From IMG/VR virus record IMGVR_UViG_3300027974_000005, positions 1-39,143 of that record: a stretch of 39,143 nt of DNA, one strand, 5' to 3'. Positions 13,304 through 21,976 of the stretch are shown piece after piece; the stretch's first letter is position 1; each line of letters opens with the position of its first letter. This stretch comes from a virus. The notes beneath the pieces were generated by a model. That model saw only the letters and a list, made by a program, of their open reading frames with translations, was not told where the DNA came from and made no database searches. A program made the position numbers and the translations under genes.

Positions 13304-13541
13304 GTGCCTTTATATTGAGAATCAATTGCAATGCTATCGAGACGCAATTGCGGGTCCTTACTGACACCTACGGTGCAGGTAATTTCGAACCCCCTTACAA
13401 AATTAGCGTCAGGCGCATACGAGTCTCAACAAGAGACGCAATTGAGACTCATTTAAGACCAAAAAATCAAAAGCTGACCATTGTATGCCAAAAAACACCT
13501 ATGTGGTGTTATTTGCCATAAAAGCAGGCTAAATTGAACAG
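13304..13541 (+). promoter_or_regulatory. Repeat-rich region before terS, candidate cos/pac and late promoter
   Basis: No gene is seen in 238 bases. It contains two exact copies of GAGACGCAATTG (13339-13350 and 13433-13444), a perfect 9-bp inverted repeat GAGTCTCAA/TTGAGACTC (13421-13429 and 13442-13450, 12-base spacer), several CAATTGC-type words, and a small hairpin AACACC/GGTGTT at 13494-13510. In lambda-type phages the packaging site with its small-terminase binding repeats lies just before the small terminase gene, as here. The late promoter should also be here, but no convincing -35/-10 pair was found. Confidence 0.5.
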
Positions 13542-14024
13542 ATGGAGCCTGTTTCAACTAAAGAGCTGTCCCAGACGCTTGGGATCACCATCGGCCGCAT
13601 CTCTCAGCTCAAGACAGAAGGCCGTTTTGCAGGATGTTTCACGGTTGAGCGCAACCGCATCCTTTGGGATGAGGAGAAGGCTGTGGATGCCTACAAGAAT
13701 GCCAACCCCAGCACAGTTACGTCACCAGAGCGGCTGGCCACCTCTGCCCTGGACATCCCAACCTTTAACGAAAGCAAGGCCAAGTCCGAGCACTTTCGTG
13801 CCGAGCTGGCACGGCTTGAGCTTGAGACAAAGGAGGAGCAGCTGGTCGAAGCCAGCCGCGTGGAGCGCGAAGCGTTTACGGTGGCCCGCAGCGTCCGTGA
13901 TGCCTTGAACACCATTCCAGATCGGGTATCCAACCAGTTGGCTGCCGAAAGCGATCCGGTGATCATCCACAAAAACCTGAGCGAAGAGATCCGCAAGGCG
14001 CTGGAGAGGTTGACTGATGCGTGA
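13542..14024 (+). CDS. terS: Terminase small subunit (Nu1-like)
   Basis: A 160-aa DNA-recognition subunit. The N-terminus (VSTKELSQTLGITIGRISQL, then NRILWDEEKAVDAY) is a winged HTH as in lambda Nu1. It is followed by a long helix (AKSEHFRAELARLELETKEEQLVEA) for oligomerisation and a C-terminal helical region that should contact the large subunit. It binds the packaging site, probably the repeats just upstream. The gene overlaps terL by 8 bases. Size is slightly below lambda Nu1 (181 aa). Confidence 0.9.
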   Translation: MEPVSTKELSQTLGITIGRISQLKTEGRFAGCFTVERNRILWDEEKAVDAYKNANPSTVTSPERLATSALDIPTFNESKAKSEHFRAELARLELETKEEQLVEASRVEREAFTVARSVRDALNTIPDRVSNQLAAESDPVIIHKNLSEEIRKALERLTDA

Positions 14025-15921
14025 TGGCGCACGGATCTACAAGCAGGCTTTTCTTAATGGCTTGAAGCCTGACCCTGACCTGACCGTGAGCGAATGGTCG
14101 GACTTGTACAGGATGCTGTCCAACAAGGCATCAGCGGAACCCGGGCCGTGGCGCACCGATCGCACGCCTTACCTGCGGGAAATCATGGACTGCATGTCTG
14201 CTAACAACACCACGCAGAAGGTGGTGTTCATGGCTGGTGCGCAGTTGGGCAAGACCGAGGCAATCAACAACGTGGTGGGGTACATGATTGCCCACGCACC
14301 TGGACCGGCGTTATTTGTGCAACCCACGATTGAGATGGCCAAGCGTCTCAGCAAACAGCGCTTGGACTCATTGATTCATGAGACGCCATGCCTTGCAGAT
14401 AAGATCGCGCCAGCCAGGAGTCGAGATAGTGGGAACACAATGTTCAGCAAGGAATTCCCAGGGGGGATCCTGCTTCTTACTGGTGCAAACAGCGCCACTG
14501 GTCTTCGCTCTGCTCCTTGCCGGTGGGTATTGCTGGATGAGGTGGACGCTTTCCCGTCCGACGTTGATGGCGAAGGAGACCCTTGTGCATTGGCTGAACG
14601 TCGTGCATCCACTTTCAGTCGGCGAAAGATCATCCTGACTTCAACGCCAACTGTCAAAGACATGTCTCGGATTGAGACTGAGTATTTAGCTAGCGACCAG
14701 CGCCGCTTTTTTGTGCCGTGCCCACATTGTGACCACAAGCAGTGGTTGCAATGGAAGAATTTGCAATGGCGCGATGGGGATCCAAAAACCACGGCTTACG
14801 TGTGCGAGAGCTGTGGCGCTCACATCCCCGAGCACTTCAAGTCGGAGATGCTACGCAAGGGTGAATGGCGGGCAACTGCGACGAGTGAAGACCCGCGTAC
14901 CGTTGGGTTTCACCTGTCCTCGCTGTACTCCCCACTTGGTTGGAAGAGCTGGGAGGAGATTGTCATTGAGTTTTTGCGTAGCAAGAATGATGCGCCGCTG
15001 CTCAAAACTTTTGTCAACACCGTGCTTGGCGAGACGTGGGAGGAAGAAGTCGGGGCAAAGCTTGGCGCCGAAGGCTTGGCGGAGCGTGCCGAGTTCTACC
15101 CGGCCAGTGAAATCCCGCGGGATGCGTCGATCGTCACGGCTGGCGTTGACGTGCAGGACAACCGCGTGGCTGTTGGCATTTACGCATGGGGCGCTGGTGA
15201 GGAGTGCTGGCTGATCAGCCATGGGGAGGTTTACGGCGATCCAGCAAGTGGCAAGTTGTGGGAGCAAGTTGATGACCTCGTACTAAGGGACTATCCAAGG
15301 GAAGGTGGTGGGTCTACGCGCATTTCGGCTGTTGGCATTGACTCTGGGGGTCACTTCACCTCAGAGGTTTACGCTTACGCCCGCAGCCGTCGCGGTGATG
15401 GTGTGTTTGCTTTGAAGGGGCAGTCGGTCCGTAACAAACCGCCGATTGGAAAACCTTCCAAGGTGGATATTAACTACAAGGGAAAAGTGCTTAAAAATTC
15501 AGCCGAGGTGTTTCCGGTCGGTAGCGACACGATCAAAACAACGCTGTTTGGCCGGATGAAGCACAACGAGCCGGGGCCTGGGTACATTCACTTTCATGCC
15601 GAGGCTGGTCTGGAGTACTTCAAGCAATTGACGGCTGAACGGCAGGTGGTGCGGTACGTCAAGGGATTTGCTATTCGCGAATGGAAGAAAAAGGCAGGTG
15701 ACCGCAACGAAGCGTTGGACTGTTTTGTGTATTCGTTTGCGGCGCTGAATTATTTATACATGCGATTCAACCGGGCCACAATATTTGAGCAATTTGCGCG
15801 TAAGCTGGGCGCTGAGCCTGTCAAGGCTAAAAAGACAGAGCCAATGCCGATAGAATCTCCCTATCGGCCGCAACGACAGCGTAAGGCCCGCGCCTCTTCA
15901 TCATTCGTAACAAACTGGTGA
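14017..15921 (+). CDS. terL: Terminase large subunit (GpA family)
   Basis: A 634-aa packaging motor and nuclease. Walker A is GAQLGKT (residues 74-80) and Walker B is VLLDEVD with Asp174/Glu175, followed by TSTP as the coupling motif. A zinc ribbon is visible at Cys235/238 and Cys263/266. The nuclease domain follows, with VDVQDNR near 375, GIDSGGH near 445 and EALDCFVY near 567 as candidate metal ligands. Length matches lambda gpA (641). GpA-type terminases usually act on cos sites, so cohesive ends are more likely than headful packaging (inference from family). Confidence 0.95.
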   Translation: MRDGARIYKQAFLNGLKPDPDLTVSEWSDLYRMLSNKASAEPGPWRTDRTPYLREIMDCMSANNTTQKVVFMAGAQLGKTEAINNVVGYMIAHAPGPALFVQPTIEMAKRLSKQRLDSLIHETPCLADKIAPARSRDSGNTMFSKEFPGGILLLTGANSATGLRSAPCRWVLLDEVDAFPSDVDGEGDPCALAERRASTFSRRKIILTSTPTVKDMSRIETEYLASDQRRFFVPCPHCDHKQWLQWKNLQWRDGDPKTTAYVCESCGAHIPEHFKSEMLRKGEWRATATSEDPRTVGFHLSSLYSPLGWKSWEEIVIEFLRSKNDAPLLKTFVNTVLGETWEEEVGAKLGAEGLAERAEFYPASEIPRDASIVTAGVDVQDNRVAVGIYAWGAGEECWLISHGEVYGDPASGKLWEQVDDLVLRDYPREGGGSTRISAVGIDSGGHFTSEVYAYARSRRGDGVFALKGQSVRNKPPIGKPSKVDINYKGKVLKNSAEVFPVGSDTIKTTLFGRMKHNEPGPGYIHFHAEAGLEYFKQLTAERQVVRYVKGFAIREWKKKAGDRNEALDCFVYSFAALNYLYMRFNRATIFEQFARKLGAEPVKAKKTEPMPIESPYRPQRQRKARASSSFVTNW

Positions 15922-16496
15922 CCATTCTTGTTCCAGAACTGATTTACGCCGGGGACACGGTTGTTTTTGACGTGCCCGAGTTTACGGATGCAATTGGCAC
16001 CACCATTTCCAGTGGCACCTATACGTTGAAGTGGTACGCCAGAACCAATACTGCATCTGAAGGCACCACCATTACTGCTGCCGCCGAAAGCACAGGCTGG
16101 CGGGTAACGGTGCCAGCCGCCACAACATTGGCCTTTGATGCTGGCTTGTGGACGTGGCAGGCAATTGCGTCCTATTCCACAGTGCAATACACCGCAGGCC
16201 GCGGTCAGTTCACCGTCAAAGCAAGCGCGGCTTACACCGGCACACCGGGTGCGTTTGATGATCGCTCCCGCGCTGAAATCGATCTTGGCTTTGTGGAGGC
16301 CGCCATCCGCACCTTGGCGCAGGGTGGCGCGGTACAGGAGTACACGATCGGCAACCGCAACCTCAAGCGTTACAAGATGCCTGAGCTGTTGCAATTGCGT
16401 GATGTGCTTAAAGCTGAAGTTGACAGGGAGCGAAGAGCTGAAAAGATTAGGCAGGGACTCGGCAACCCTGGCGTCGCTCGCGTGAGGTTCACCTAA
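15918..16496 (+). CDS. Head-tail connector, gpW-like domain with extra N-terminal domain
   Basis: A 192-aa protein at the position of lambda W, between terL and portal. Residues about 115-175 resemble gpW: a helix (DLGFVEAAIRTLAQG), a two-strand turn (VQEYTIGNRNLKRYKM) and a second helix (ELLQLRDVLKAEVDRERRAE). Lambda gpW is 68 aa. Here about 110 extra N-terminal residues form a beta-rich domain (GTYTLKWYARTNTA, WRVTVPAATTLAFDAGLWTW) like an immunoglobulin-type sandwich. gpW plugs the portal after packaging and makes the site for the tail connector; the added domain may decorate the connector. ATGA overlap with terL. Confidence 0.7.
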   Translation: MTILVPELIYAGDTVVFDVPEFTDAIGTTISSGTYTLKWYARTNTASEGTTITAAAESTGWRVTVPAATTLAFDAGLWTWQAIASYSTVQYTAGRGQFTVKASAAYTGTPGAFDDRSRAEIDLGFVEAAIRTLAQGGAVQEYTIGNRNLKRYKMPELLQLRDVLKAEVDRERRAEKIRQGLGNPGVARVRFT

Positions 16497-18055
16497 TGGC
16501 TTTCTTTGGTTTCGGTCGCGTCTCGAGCGTCCAAAAGGATCTACGCAAGGCGCAAGAGCGCAACGCAAATCTCAAGCGGGCATATGCAGCTGTTGCAAGC
16601 AATCGACTCACATCTGATTGGATCAGTCTTGGCACAAGTGCCGACAGTGAAATCAAAAATAGCCTCAGGCTGCTTCGAAATCGCGCTCGCCAGTTGGTTC
16701 GTGATTCTGACTTTGCCAAGGCGGCGTTGAGAGCAGTTCGCAACAACGTGGTTGGCACGGGCATTAAGCACCAAGCGCAGGTGCAATTCCAGCGTGGCGG
16801 TAAGCTTGATGATCGGATCAACCGGTTGATTGAAAAGGCATGGGATGAATGGACCTGTGCAGACACCTGTCACGTTGCTGGCCAATTGAGCTGGCAAGAC
16901 ATTCAGCGGTTGTCGATCACATCAATGATTGAATCAGGCGAAGTTTTTATTCGTCTGGTCAACCAAACATTTGGCGACAGCAAGGTTCCGCTTGGCCTTG
17001 AGGTGCTTGAGGCTGATCTGCTTGATGACGATTACACCGGCGTCGAGGCTAACGGCAACCGCGTTCGCATGGGCGTTGAGATTGATGAGTGGGGCCGTCC
17101 AGTTGCCTATCACTTCCTGCGCACGCACCCTGGTGACTACCAATTCACCGGCACTGCTGCTGTTGCCAAAAGGCGCCAGCGCATTTCTGCCAAGGATGTC
17201 ATCCACTTGTATTCCATCGAGCGCCCCGGCCAGACGCGTGGCGTCACAGGATTTGCCTCCGCAATCATGCGGCTCCGCAACTTAAGCGGATACGAGGAGG
17301 CCGAGATTGTGGCTGCACGGGCGTCTTCAGCAATGATGGCGTTTGTGCGCACGCCAGATCAGGAGCTGTTTGAGGACGGCAAGTTTCAAGATGATTCGGT
17401 CCTTGATTTTTCGCCTGGTTCAATCCGCCGGTTGGCACCTGGCGAAGAGATGCAATTCTTCTCGCCCAACCGCCCAGACGATGCGTTTACGCCTTTTGTG
17501 GCGCAGATGTTGCGCGCAGTCGCTTCCGGTGTTGGCTGCTCCTATACCCAAGTCAGTTCTGACTTCAGCAAGAGCAATTACAGCTCTTCACGGCTTGAGC
17601 TGCTGGAAACGCGGACGCATTACAAAACTTTGCAGCAGTATTTGGTTGAAGCATTGTGTGAGCGGGTCTACGAGCGTTGGTTGGAAATGGCTGTTATGGC
17701 AGGCGTTTTGAACTTGCCTGGCTACGAAATCGACCCTGAGCGCTATGAGGAGTCCAAGTGGATTCCCCCTGCCGCTCAATTTGTGGATCCACAGAAAGAA
17801 GCTGATGCTTACAAGTCATTGATCCGTAATGGCATTATGACTCTTTCGCAAGTCATCGCCTTGCATGGCGGTGATTTTGAGGAGCAAATGCGTCAGCGGG
17901 CGCATGAACTGGCGTTGGCCGATGAGCTTGGCATTGTGCTTGACAGTGATCCCAGTCAGGTCAGTGGATCTGGTATACAACAGCCGCAAATGGTGGAAGA
18001 TACCGCCGAACCCGATAATCTGGAAGAAGATGAGGTTGAGGAACTGGATTCGTGA
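16496..18055 (+). CDS. Portal protein (lambda GpB family)
   Basis: A 519-aa portal. Landmarks are the N-terminal RARQLVRDSDFAKAALRAVRNNVVG (family helix after the clip start), then EVFIRLV, VLEADLLDD, VIHLYSIERPGQTRGVTGFA and the later FSKSNYSSSRLELLETRTHY, typical of the lambda portal family. Dodecamer at one capsid vertex through which DNA is pumped. The final 30 residues are acidic and probably disordered. Size agrees with lambda gpB (533). It shares one base with the gpW-like gene and 4 with the next. Confidence 0.95.
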   Translation: MAFFGFGRVSSVQKDLRKAQERNANLKRAYAAVASNRLTSDWISLGTSADSEIKNSLRLLRNRARQLVRDSDFAKAALRAVRNNVVGTGIKHQAQVQFQRGGKLDDRINRLIEKAWDEWTCADTCHVAGQLSWQDIQRLSITSMIESGEVFIRLVNQTFGDSKVPLGLEVLEADLLDDDYTGVEANGNRVRMGVEIDEWGRPVAYHFLRTHPGDYQFTGTAAVAKRRQRISAKDVIHLYSIERPGQTRGVTGFASAIMRLRNLSGYEEAEIVAARASSAMMAFVRTPDQELFEDGKFQDDSVLDFSPGSIRRLAPGEEMQFFSPNRPDDAFTPFVAQMLRAVASGVGCSYTQVSSDFSKSNYSSSRLELLETRTHYKTLQQYLVEALCERVYERWLEMAVMAGVLNLPGYEIDPERYEESKWIPPAAQFVDPQKEADAYKSLIRNGIMTLSQVIALHGGDFEEQMRQRAHELALADELGIVLDSDPSQVSGSGIQQPQMVEDTAEPDNLEEDEVEELDS

Positions 18056-20484
18056 GCAGGTATTTTCGAGAGCTTGCCAAACGCGCAAAGGTAGGCGATA
18101 GCGAAATCAACCTGATGCCAACTGAAGGCATGAGGACTGAAGCGCAGCGCTACAAAGATTGGAAAGCGGACGGCAAAGCAGGCGGCACGGACGTTGCCGC
18201 TAGTCGGGCCAACCAGATCTTGTCTGGCGAAGAGTTGTCGCCTGCCGTTGCAATCGAAATGAACGCATGGTTTGCTCGCCACGAGGTTGACAAAAAAGGC
18301 AAAGGGTTTACTCCTGGTGATAACTACCCGTCTCCTGGTCGGGTAGCATGGGCGGCATGGGGCGGAGACGCCGGACAATCGTGGAGCGCCATGAAATCAT
18401 CTGCCATTAAAAAAGCACAGGAGCGATCCATGGAACCAATCATTGAAGGTCGTCCCTATCCAAATGAGCACGCCGCTCGTTTGAAAGAACCGGGGCAGTA
18501 CGACTCGATTCGTCGCGTAAACAATGAAGGCGGCGAAGGTGTTGATTTTATTTACGGCATTAAAGATGGCACGTCTGAAATCCAAGCCATTCGTTTTGAC
18601 GCAGATCGGTTTTCTCCTGCCGAAGCGCGCAAATGGTTGACTGACCATGATTTTAATGCGATTAGTTTTGAAGCTGCAACCATTGAACGCTCCGAAGAAG
18701 AAATGCGCAAAATTGAAGGCGAATCGTTTCAGCGTGCGCTGGTAACTGATTTTCGTGCTGCTGGCGAAGAGCGCACCATTGAGTTTCCTTTTGCCTCTGA
18801 GGCTCCTGTTGAGCGTTATTTCGGCATGGAAGTACTGAGCATGGATGAGAGCGCCATGGACCTCAGCCGCCTGAACGATGGCGCCCCGCTGCTGTTCCAA
18901 CATGATCCTGATCGGATCGTTGGCGTTGTCGAGCGTGCCTACATCAAAGACAAGCGCGGCTATGCCAAGGTCAAGATGGCCAACAACGACCTTGGCCGTG
19001 AAATGCAGGAATTGATCAAAGACGGCATTCTCCGCAATGTCAGCTTTGGTTACAGGATTAACTCGATGGAAACAGACAACAACACTGACCCAATCACGTA
19101 CCGCGCTACGTCATACCAACCGTTTGAAATCTCGCTGGTGACCGTGCCTGCTGATCAATCAGTAGGCATAGGTCGAACTCTTACTATTAGTGAGAGTTCA
19201 ACTACGGCCTCAGCCGTGACCAATTCACCTCTCTCGGAGTCAAAACCCGTGGAACCCACCTTCGACATGGAGGCGATCCGCGCTGAGGCCGCACAGGCCA
19301 AGGCAAAGGAGCTTTCCGAAATGATTGCCCTAGGCAATCGCACCAACAACAGCGACATGGCCCAAGAATTCATCACGAATTCTCGTGGTCTTGATGAGCT
19401 GCGCACTGCACTTCTTGAAAAAATGAGCACTCCCGCCCAGCCTGTGGACACCACAGTCGCCGACATCGGCCTTTCCAAAGAGGAGACCCGGTCTTTCTCT
19501 TTCCTTCGCGCCATTAACTACCTGGCCAACCCTGCTGATCGCCAAGCGCGTGAAGCTGCTGGCTTTGAAATTGAAGCTTCCGAAGCTGCTGCCGCCAAGC
19601 TTGGCCGTCAAAGCCGTGGCATCACGATCCCCCAGGAAGTGCTTCGCCGCGACCTGAGCGTTGGCGTAGCTACCGCCGGTGGTAACGTCGTCGCCACCGA
19701 GCTGGATTCCGCTTCCTTTATTGACCTGCTGCGCAACGCTTCCGCCCTTGATCAGGCTGGCGCTACCGTGCTGACCGGTCTGGTTGGCAACGTTGCAATT
19801 CCGCGTCAGTCGGGCGCTGGGACCGGCTACTGGGTGTCGGAGGCAGGTGCTCCTACTGAGAGCCAGCAGACCGTGGATCAGGTCAGCATGACCCCCAAGA
19901 CGGTTGCTGCTTTCACTGATTACAGCCGCCGCTTGATGCTTCAGTCTTCGATTGACATCGAGAACATGGTTCGCCGTGATCTTGCTGCCGTCCTTGGTTT
20001 GAAGATTGACGCCGCTGGTCTTTATGGCACTGGTTCCAACAGTGAGCCTTTGGGTCTGAAGAACACCACCGGAATCGGCACTGAAGACTTCGCCGCTGAT
20101 GCTCCCACTTTTGCAGAAGTGGTTGCCATGGAATCCGACGTGGCTACTGCCAACGCCTTGCTGGGTTCACCTGTTTATCTGATGAACGCTGCAATGCGCG
20201 GCAATCTGAAGACCACCAAGAAGGATGCCGGCTCCGGCATCTTCCTGATGGAAGGCGGTGAAGTCAACGGCTATCGCGGTGTGCTGTCCAATCAAGTTGC
20301 TTCTGGCGATCTTTGGTTTGGCAATTTTGCAGACCTGTTGATTGGCTACTGGTCTGGCTTGGACATCATGGTGGACCCTTACACCAACAGCACCAGCGGC
20401 ACCGTTCGCGTGGTTGCAATGCAGGACGTTGACGTAGCCATTCGTCATCCTGAATCCTTCAGCCGCGGCAACAACACTCTCTGA
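18052..20484 (+). CDS. Fused prohead protease and major capsid protein
   Basis: One 810-aa frame with several parts. Residues about 20-125 (NLMPTEGMRTEAQRYKDW, GYPSPGRVAWAAWGGDAG-like) are an N-terminal module found attached to some phage head proteases. Residues about 140-220 (PYPNEHAARLKEP, FDADRFSPAEARKWL) are a second accessory module. Residues about 230-370 are a U35/HK97-type protease with His284 in FQHDP and Ser331 in RNVSFGY. A Glu/Ala-rich scaffold-like delta segment spans about 403-470. The HK97-fold capsid protein follows to the end (SGAGTGYWVSEAG, GLYGTGSNSEPLGL). The protease should release itself and the scaffold from the capsid protein during maturation, leaving a mature subunit of roughly 310-330 aa. 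No frameshift or stop interrupts the frame, and no separate protease or capsid gene exists. Confidence 0.9.
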   Translation: MSRYFRELAKRAKVGDSEINLMPTEGMRTEAQRYKDWKADGKAGGTDVAASRANQILSGEELSPAVAIEMNAWFARHEVDKKGKGFTPGDNYPSPGRVAWAAWGGDAGQSWSAMKSSAIKKAQERSMEPIIEGRPYPNEHAARLKEPGQYDSIRRVNNEGGEGVDFIYGIKDGTSEIQAIRFDADRFSPAEARKWLTDHDFNAISFEAATIERSEEEMRKIEGESFQRALVTDFRAAGEERTIEFPFASEAPVERYFGMEVLSMDESAMDLSRLNDGAPLLFQHDPDRIVGVVERAYIKDKRGYAKVKMANNDLGREMQELIKDGILRNVSFGYRINSMETDNNTDPITYRATSYQPFEISLVTVPADQSVGIGRTLTISESSTTASAVTNSPLSESKPVEPTFDMEAIRAEAAQAKAKELSEMIALGNRTNNSDMAQEFITNSRGLDELRTALLEKMSTPAQPVDTTVADIGLSKEETRSFSFLRAINYLANPADRQAREAAGFEIEASEAAAAKLGRQSRGITIPQEVLRRDLSVGVATAGGNVVATELDSASFIDLLRNASALDQAGATVLTGLVGNVAIPRQSGAGTGYWVSEAGAPTESQQTVDQVSMTPKTVAAFTDYSRRLMLQSSIDIENMVRRDLAAVLGLKIDAAGLYGTGSNSEPLGLKNTTGIGTEDFAADAPTFAEVVAMESDVATANALLGSPVYLMNAAMRGNLKTTKKDAGSGIFLMEGGEVNGYRGVLSNQVASGDLWFGNFADLLIGYWSGLDIMVDPYTNSTSGTVRVVAMQDVDVAIRHPESFSRGNNTL

Positions 20485-20486
20485 TC

Positions 20487-20678
20487 ATGAAGATTCGCAT
20501 CCTTAGGCAAACAATCGCCGGCGGTTGCGTGGTTCGTATGGGGGATGTCATTGAGGCATCCCCTGACGACGCCAGACTTCTGATTGGTATTGGTAAGGCT
20601 GAACAAGTTATTCAGGCTCCGGTTGAAGAGCCAATTAAGACCACACCTACACCTTCCAAACGGAGGAAACCACAATGA
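20487..20678 (+). CDS. Small head-associated protein
   Basis: A 63-aa protein starting MKIRILRQTIAGGCVVRMGD with a beta-barrel-like N-terminus (GDVIEASPDDARLLIGIGKA) and a basic Pro/Thr/Lys tail. Short proteins of this pattern routinely follow phage capsid genes. Their role is not established; binding to the capsid or completion of the head is likely. The start is 2 bases after the capsid stop and its end overlaps the next gene by 4. Confidence 0.7.
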   Translation: MKIRILRQTIAGGCVVRMGDVIEASPDDARLLIGIGKAEQVIQAPVEEPIKTTPTPSKRRKPQ

Positions 20679-21055
20679 CCGTCCATAACCTTGGGACCAA
20701 GACAACCCAAATTGCTCTGTTCCCTACTGCCGTTGGTGCTTCTACCACCACTGGTAGCGCCATTGACATGCAAGGCTACGAAGGCGACATGGTCGTTCTT
20801 CTTGACGCTGCTGCAGGTGGCGCCAGCATCACCTTTGCTGTCAAGCTGACCAGCTCTGACACTTCTGGTGGTACCTACACCGACGTCACTGGCGGTGGTT
20901 TTACAACCACAACCGCCAACACTGCTTCCCGCCAGAAGCTGTATGTCAATGTCACCGACATTAAGCGTTTCGTCAAAGTCTCGCTGACTGTTGCTGGTGG
21001 TACTGGCACCGGTGCTCTGTCTGTTCAAGGCCTGGCTTCTGCCAAGTACGGCTAA
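20675..21055 (+). CDS. Probable capsid decoration/structural protein
   Basis: A 126-aa beta-rich, Gly/Thr/Ala-rich protein: an initial strand ALFPTAVGAST, then DMQGYEGDMVVLLDAAAGG, ITFAVKLTSSDTSGGTYTDV and RFVKVSLTVAGGTGTGALSV. This family commonly sits right after the capsid gene, in the place of lambda D. It may stabilise the mature head. AGGAGGAA-like GGAGGAAA lies upstream of ATG 20675, one of the better ribosome binding sites here, consistent with high expression. Specific function unproven. Confidence 0.6.
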   Translation: MTVHNLGTKTTQIALFPTAVGASTTTGSAIDMQGYEGDMVVLLDAAAGGASITFAVKLTSSDTSGGTYTDVTGGGFTTTTANTASRQKLYVNVTDIKRFVKVSLTVAGGTGTGALSVQGLASAKYG

Positions 21056-21060
21056 TTGCC

Positions 21061-21339
21061 ATGGCGTTGACTGAAGATCTAGGAATGTTCCTTGCTGATT
21101 TTGGCGTCACCTGCGTGGCTGGCGCCGTAACAGCAAACGGAATTCTGGACACCCCCAGCCAGGTAATCAGCGATGGGATGGTCTTAACGACTGACTACAC
21201 GCTAACCGTTAGATCTTCAGATTTTGGCAGTCTCGTTCGCGGTGGCTCGATCACTGTGGGCGGGACTGCTTTTACTGTTCGGGAGACAATGCTGATTGAC
21301 GACGGAGCTTTTGTTCAAATTGCGTTACAAAAAACATGA
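21061..21339 (+). CDS. Head-tail joining protein (FII-like)
   Basis: A 92-aa beta-barrel-like protein (VTANGILDTPSQVISDGMVL, then LTVRSSDFGSLVRGGSITVG, TVRETMLIDDGAFVQIALQK). The arrangement and place (after capsid/decoration, before tail terminator) match lambda gpFII, 117 aa, which caps the head side of the connector. ATGA overlap with the next gene. Confidence 0.7.
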   Translation: MALTEDLGMFLADFGVTCVAGAVTANGILDTPSQVISDGMVLTTDYTLTVRSSDFGSLVRGGSITVGGTAFTVRETMLIDDGAFVQIALQKT

Positions 21340-21974
21340 GCGACGTAATAAATACCAACAGCCGTGAAAATTGGGCAACAATTAATCCAACCCTTGCCAG
21401 GGGTGAGGTTGGTTATGAATTGGAGCTTGGCAATTTAAAAATTGGCGACGGACGCAAACCTTGGAACAGTTTGCCCTATCACGGTTCGCCTGGGCACTGG
21501 GGATCGTTTTATGACACAACTTCCCAGACTGCGACTGCAAACACACCTACGCCAATCAAGCTGCGGTCAACTGATTCCTTAAGTCGTGGCGTTCGAATTG
21601 AATCGGAATCAAGGATGACATTTGAACGCACAGGCATTTACAGTATTATTTATTCAATTCAATTTAGCAATACAGGATCCAGTATTCATGATGCAGACGT
21701 GTGGTTGCGAAAAAACGGCGGCGGCACTGCTGGCAATTTGGCAAATACTGATACACGTTTTAGCGTTATTTCCAGCCATGGCGGCATTGAAGGCAATATT
21801 GTTGGCACCGTAAATTACGTTTTGCGTGTTGAGGCCAACGATTACTTGGAATTGATCTGGGCAACTACAAGCGCCGAAGCATATATTCACGCAGAAGGTG
21901 TTCAAACAAGTCCCTTTGCCCATCCAGCCATTCCAGGCATTATTTGCACAGCCACTCAAGTCGCTTCCGCATAG
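21336..21974 (+). CDS. C1q/TNF-like trimer protein with fibre-anchor N-terminus
   Basis: A 212-aa protein with two parts. Residues about 8-50 (WATINPTLARGEVGYELELG, NLKIGDGRKPWNSLPY) match the N-terminal module found on phage receptor-binding proteins such as the major tropism determinant group. Residues about 55-205 are a jelly-roll domain of C1q/TNF type (RMTFERTGIYSIIYSIQFSN, WLRKNGG, YLELIWATTSAEAYIHAEGV), expected to trimerise. It sits in the connector operon, not with tail fibres, so it may be a head fibre or neck whisker that binds the cell surface or particles. The ligand is unknown. Confidence 0.7.
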   Translation: MSDVINTNSRENWATINPTLARGEVGYELELGNLKIGDGRKPWNSLPYHGSPGHWGSFYDTTSQTATANTPTPIKLRSTDSLSRGVRIESESRMTFERTGIYSIIYSIQFSNTGSSIHDADVWLRKNGGGTAGNLANTDTRFSVISSHGGIEGNIVGTVNYVLRVEANDYLELIWATTSAEAYIHAEGVQTSPFAHPAIPGIICTATQVASA

Positions 21975-21976
21975 CC

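Noticed and set aside
13372-13412. TTCGAA-containing stretch resembling a tRNA T-arm
   Set aside because: Stem positions do not pair and no acceptor, D or anticodon arms could be drawn; no tRNA.
13494-13510. Hairpin AACACC/GGTGTT as a terminator
   Set aside because: Only 6 bp, AT-rich and followed by ATTT, not a T run; too weak to call.
15861-16568. Long minus-strand frame (235 codons) opposite the gpW-like gene
   Set aside because: Arg/Cys-rich, overlaps clear structural genes on the plus strand entirely, no start context; an antisense shadow.
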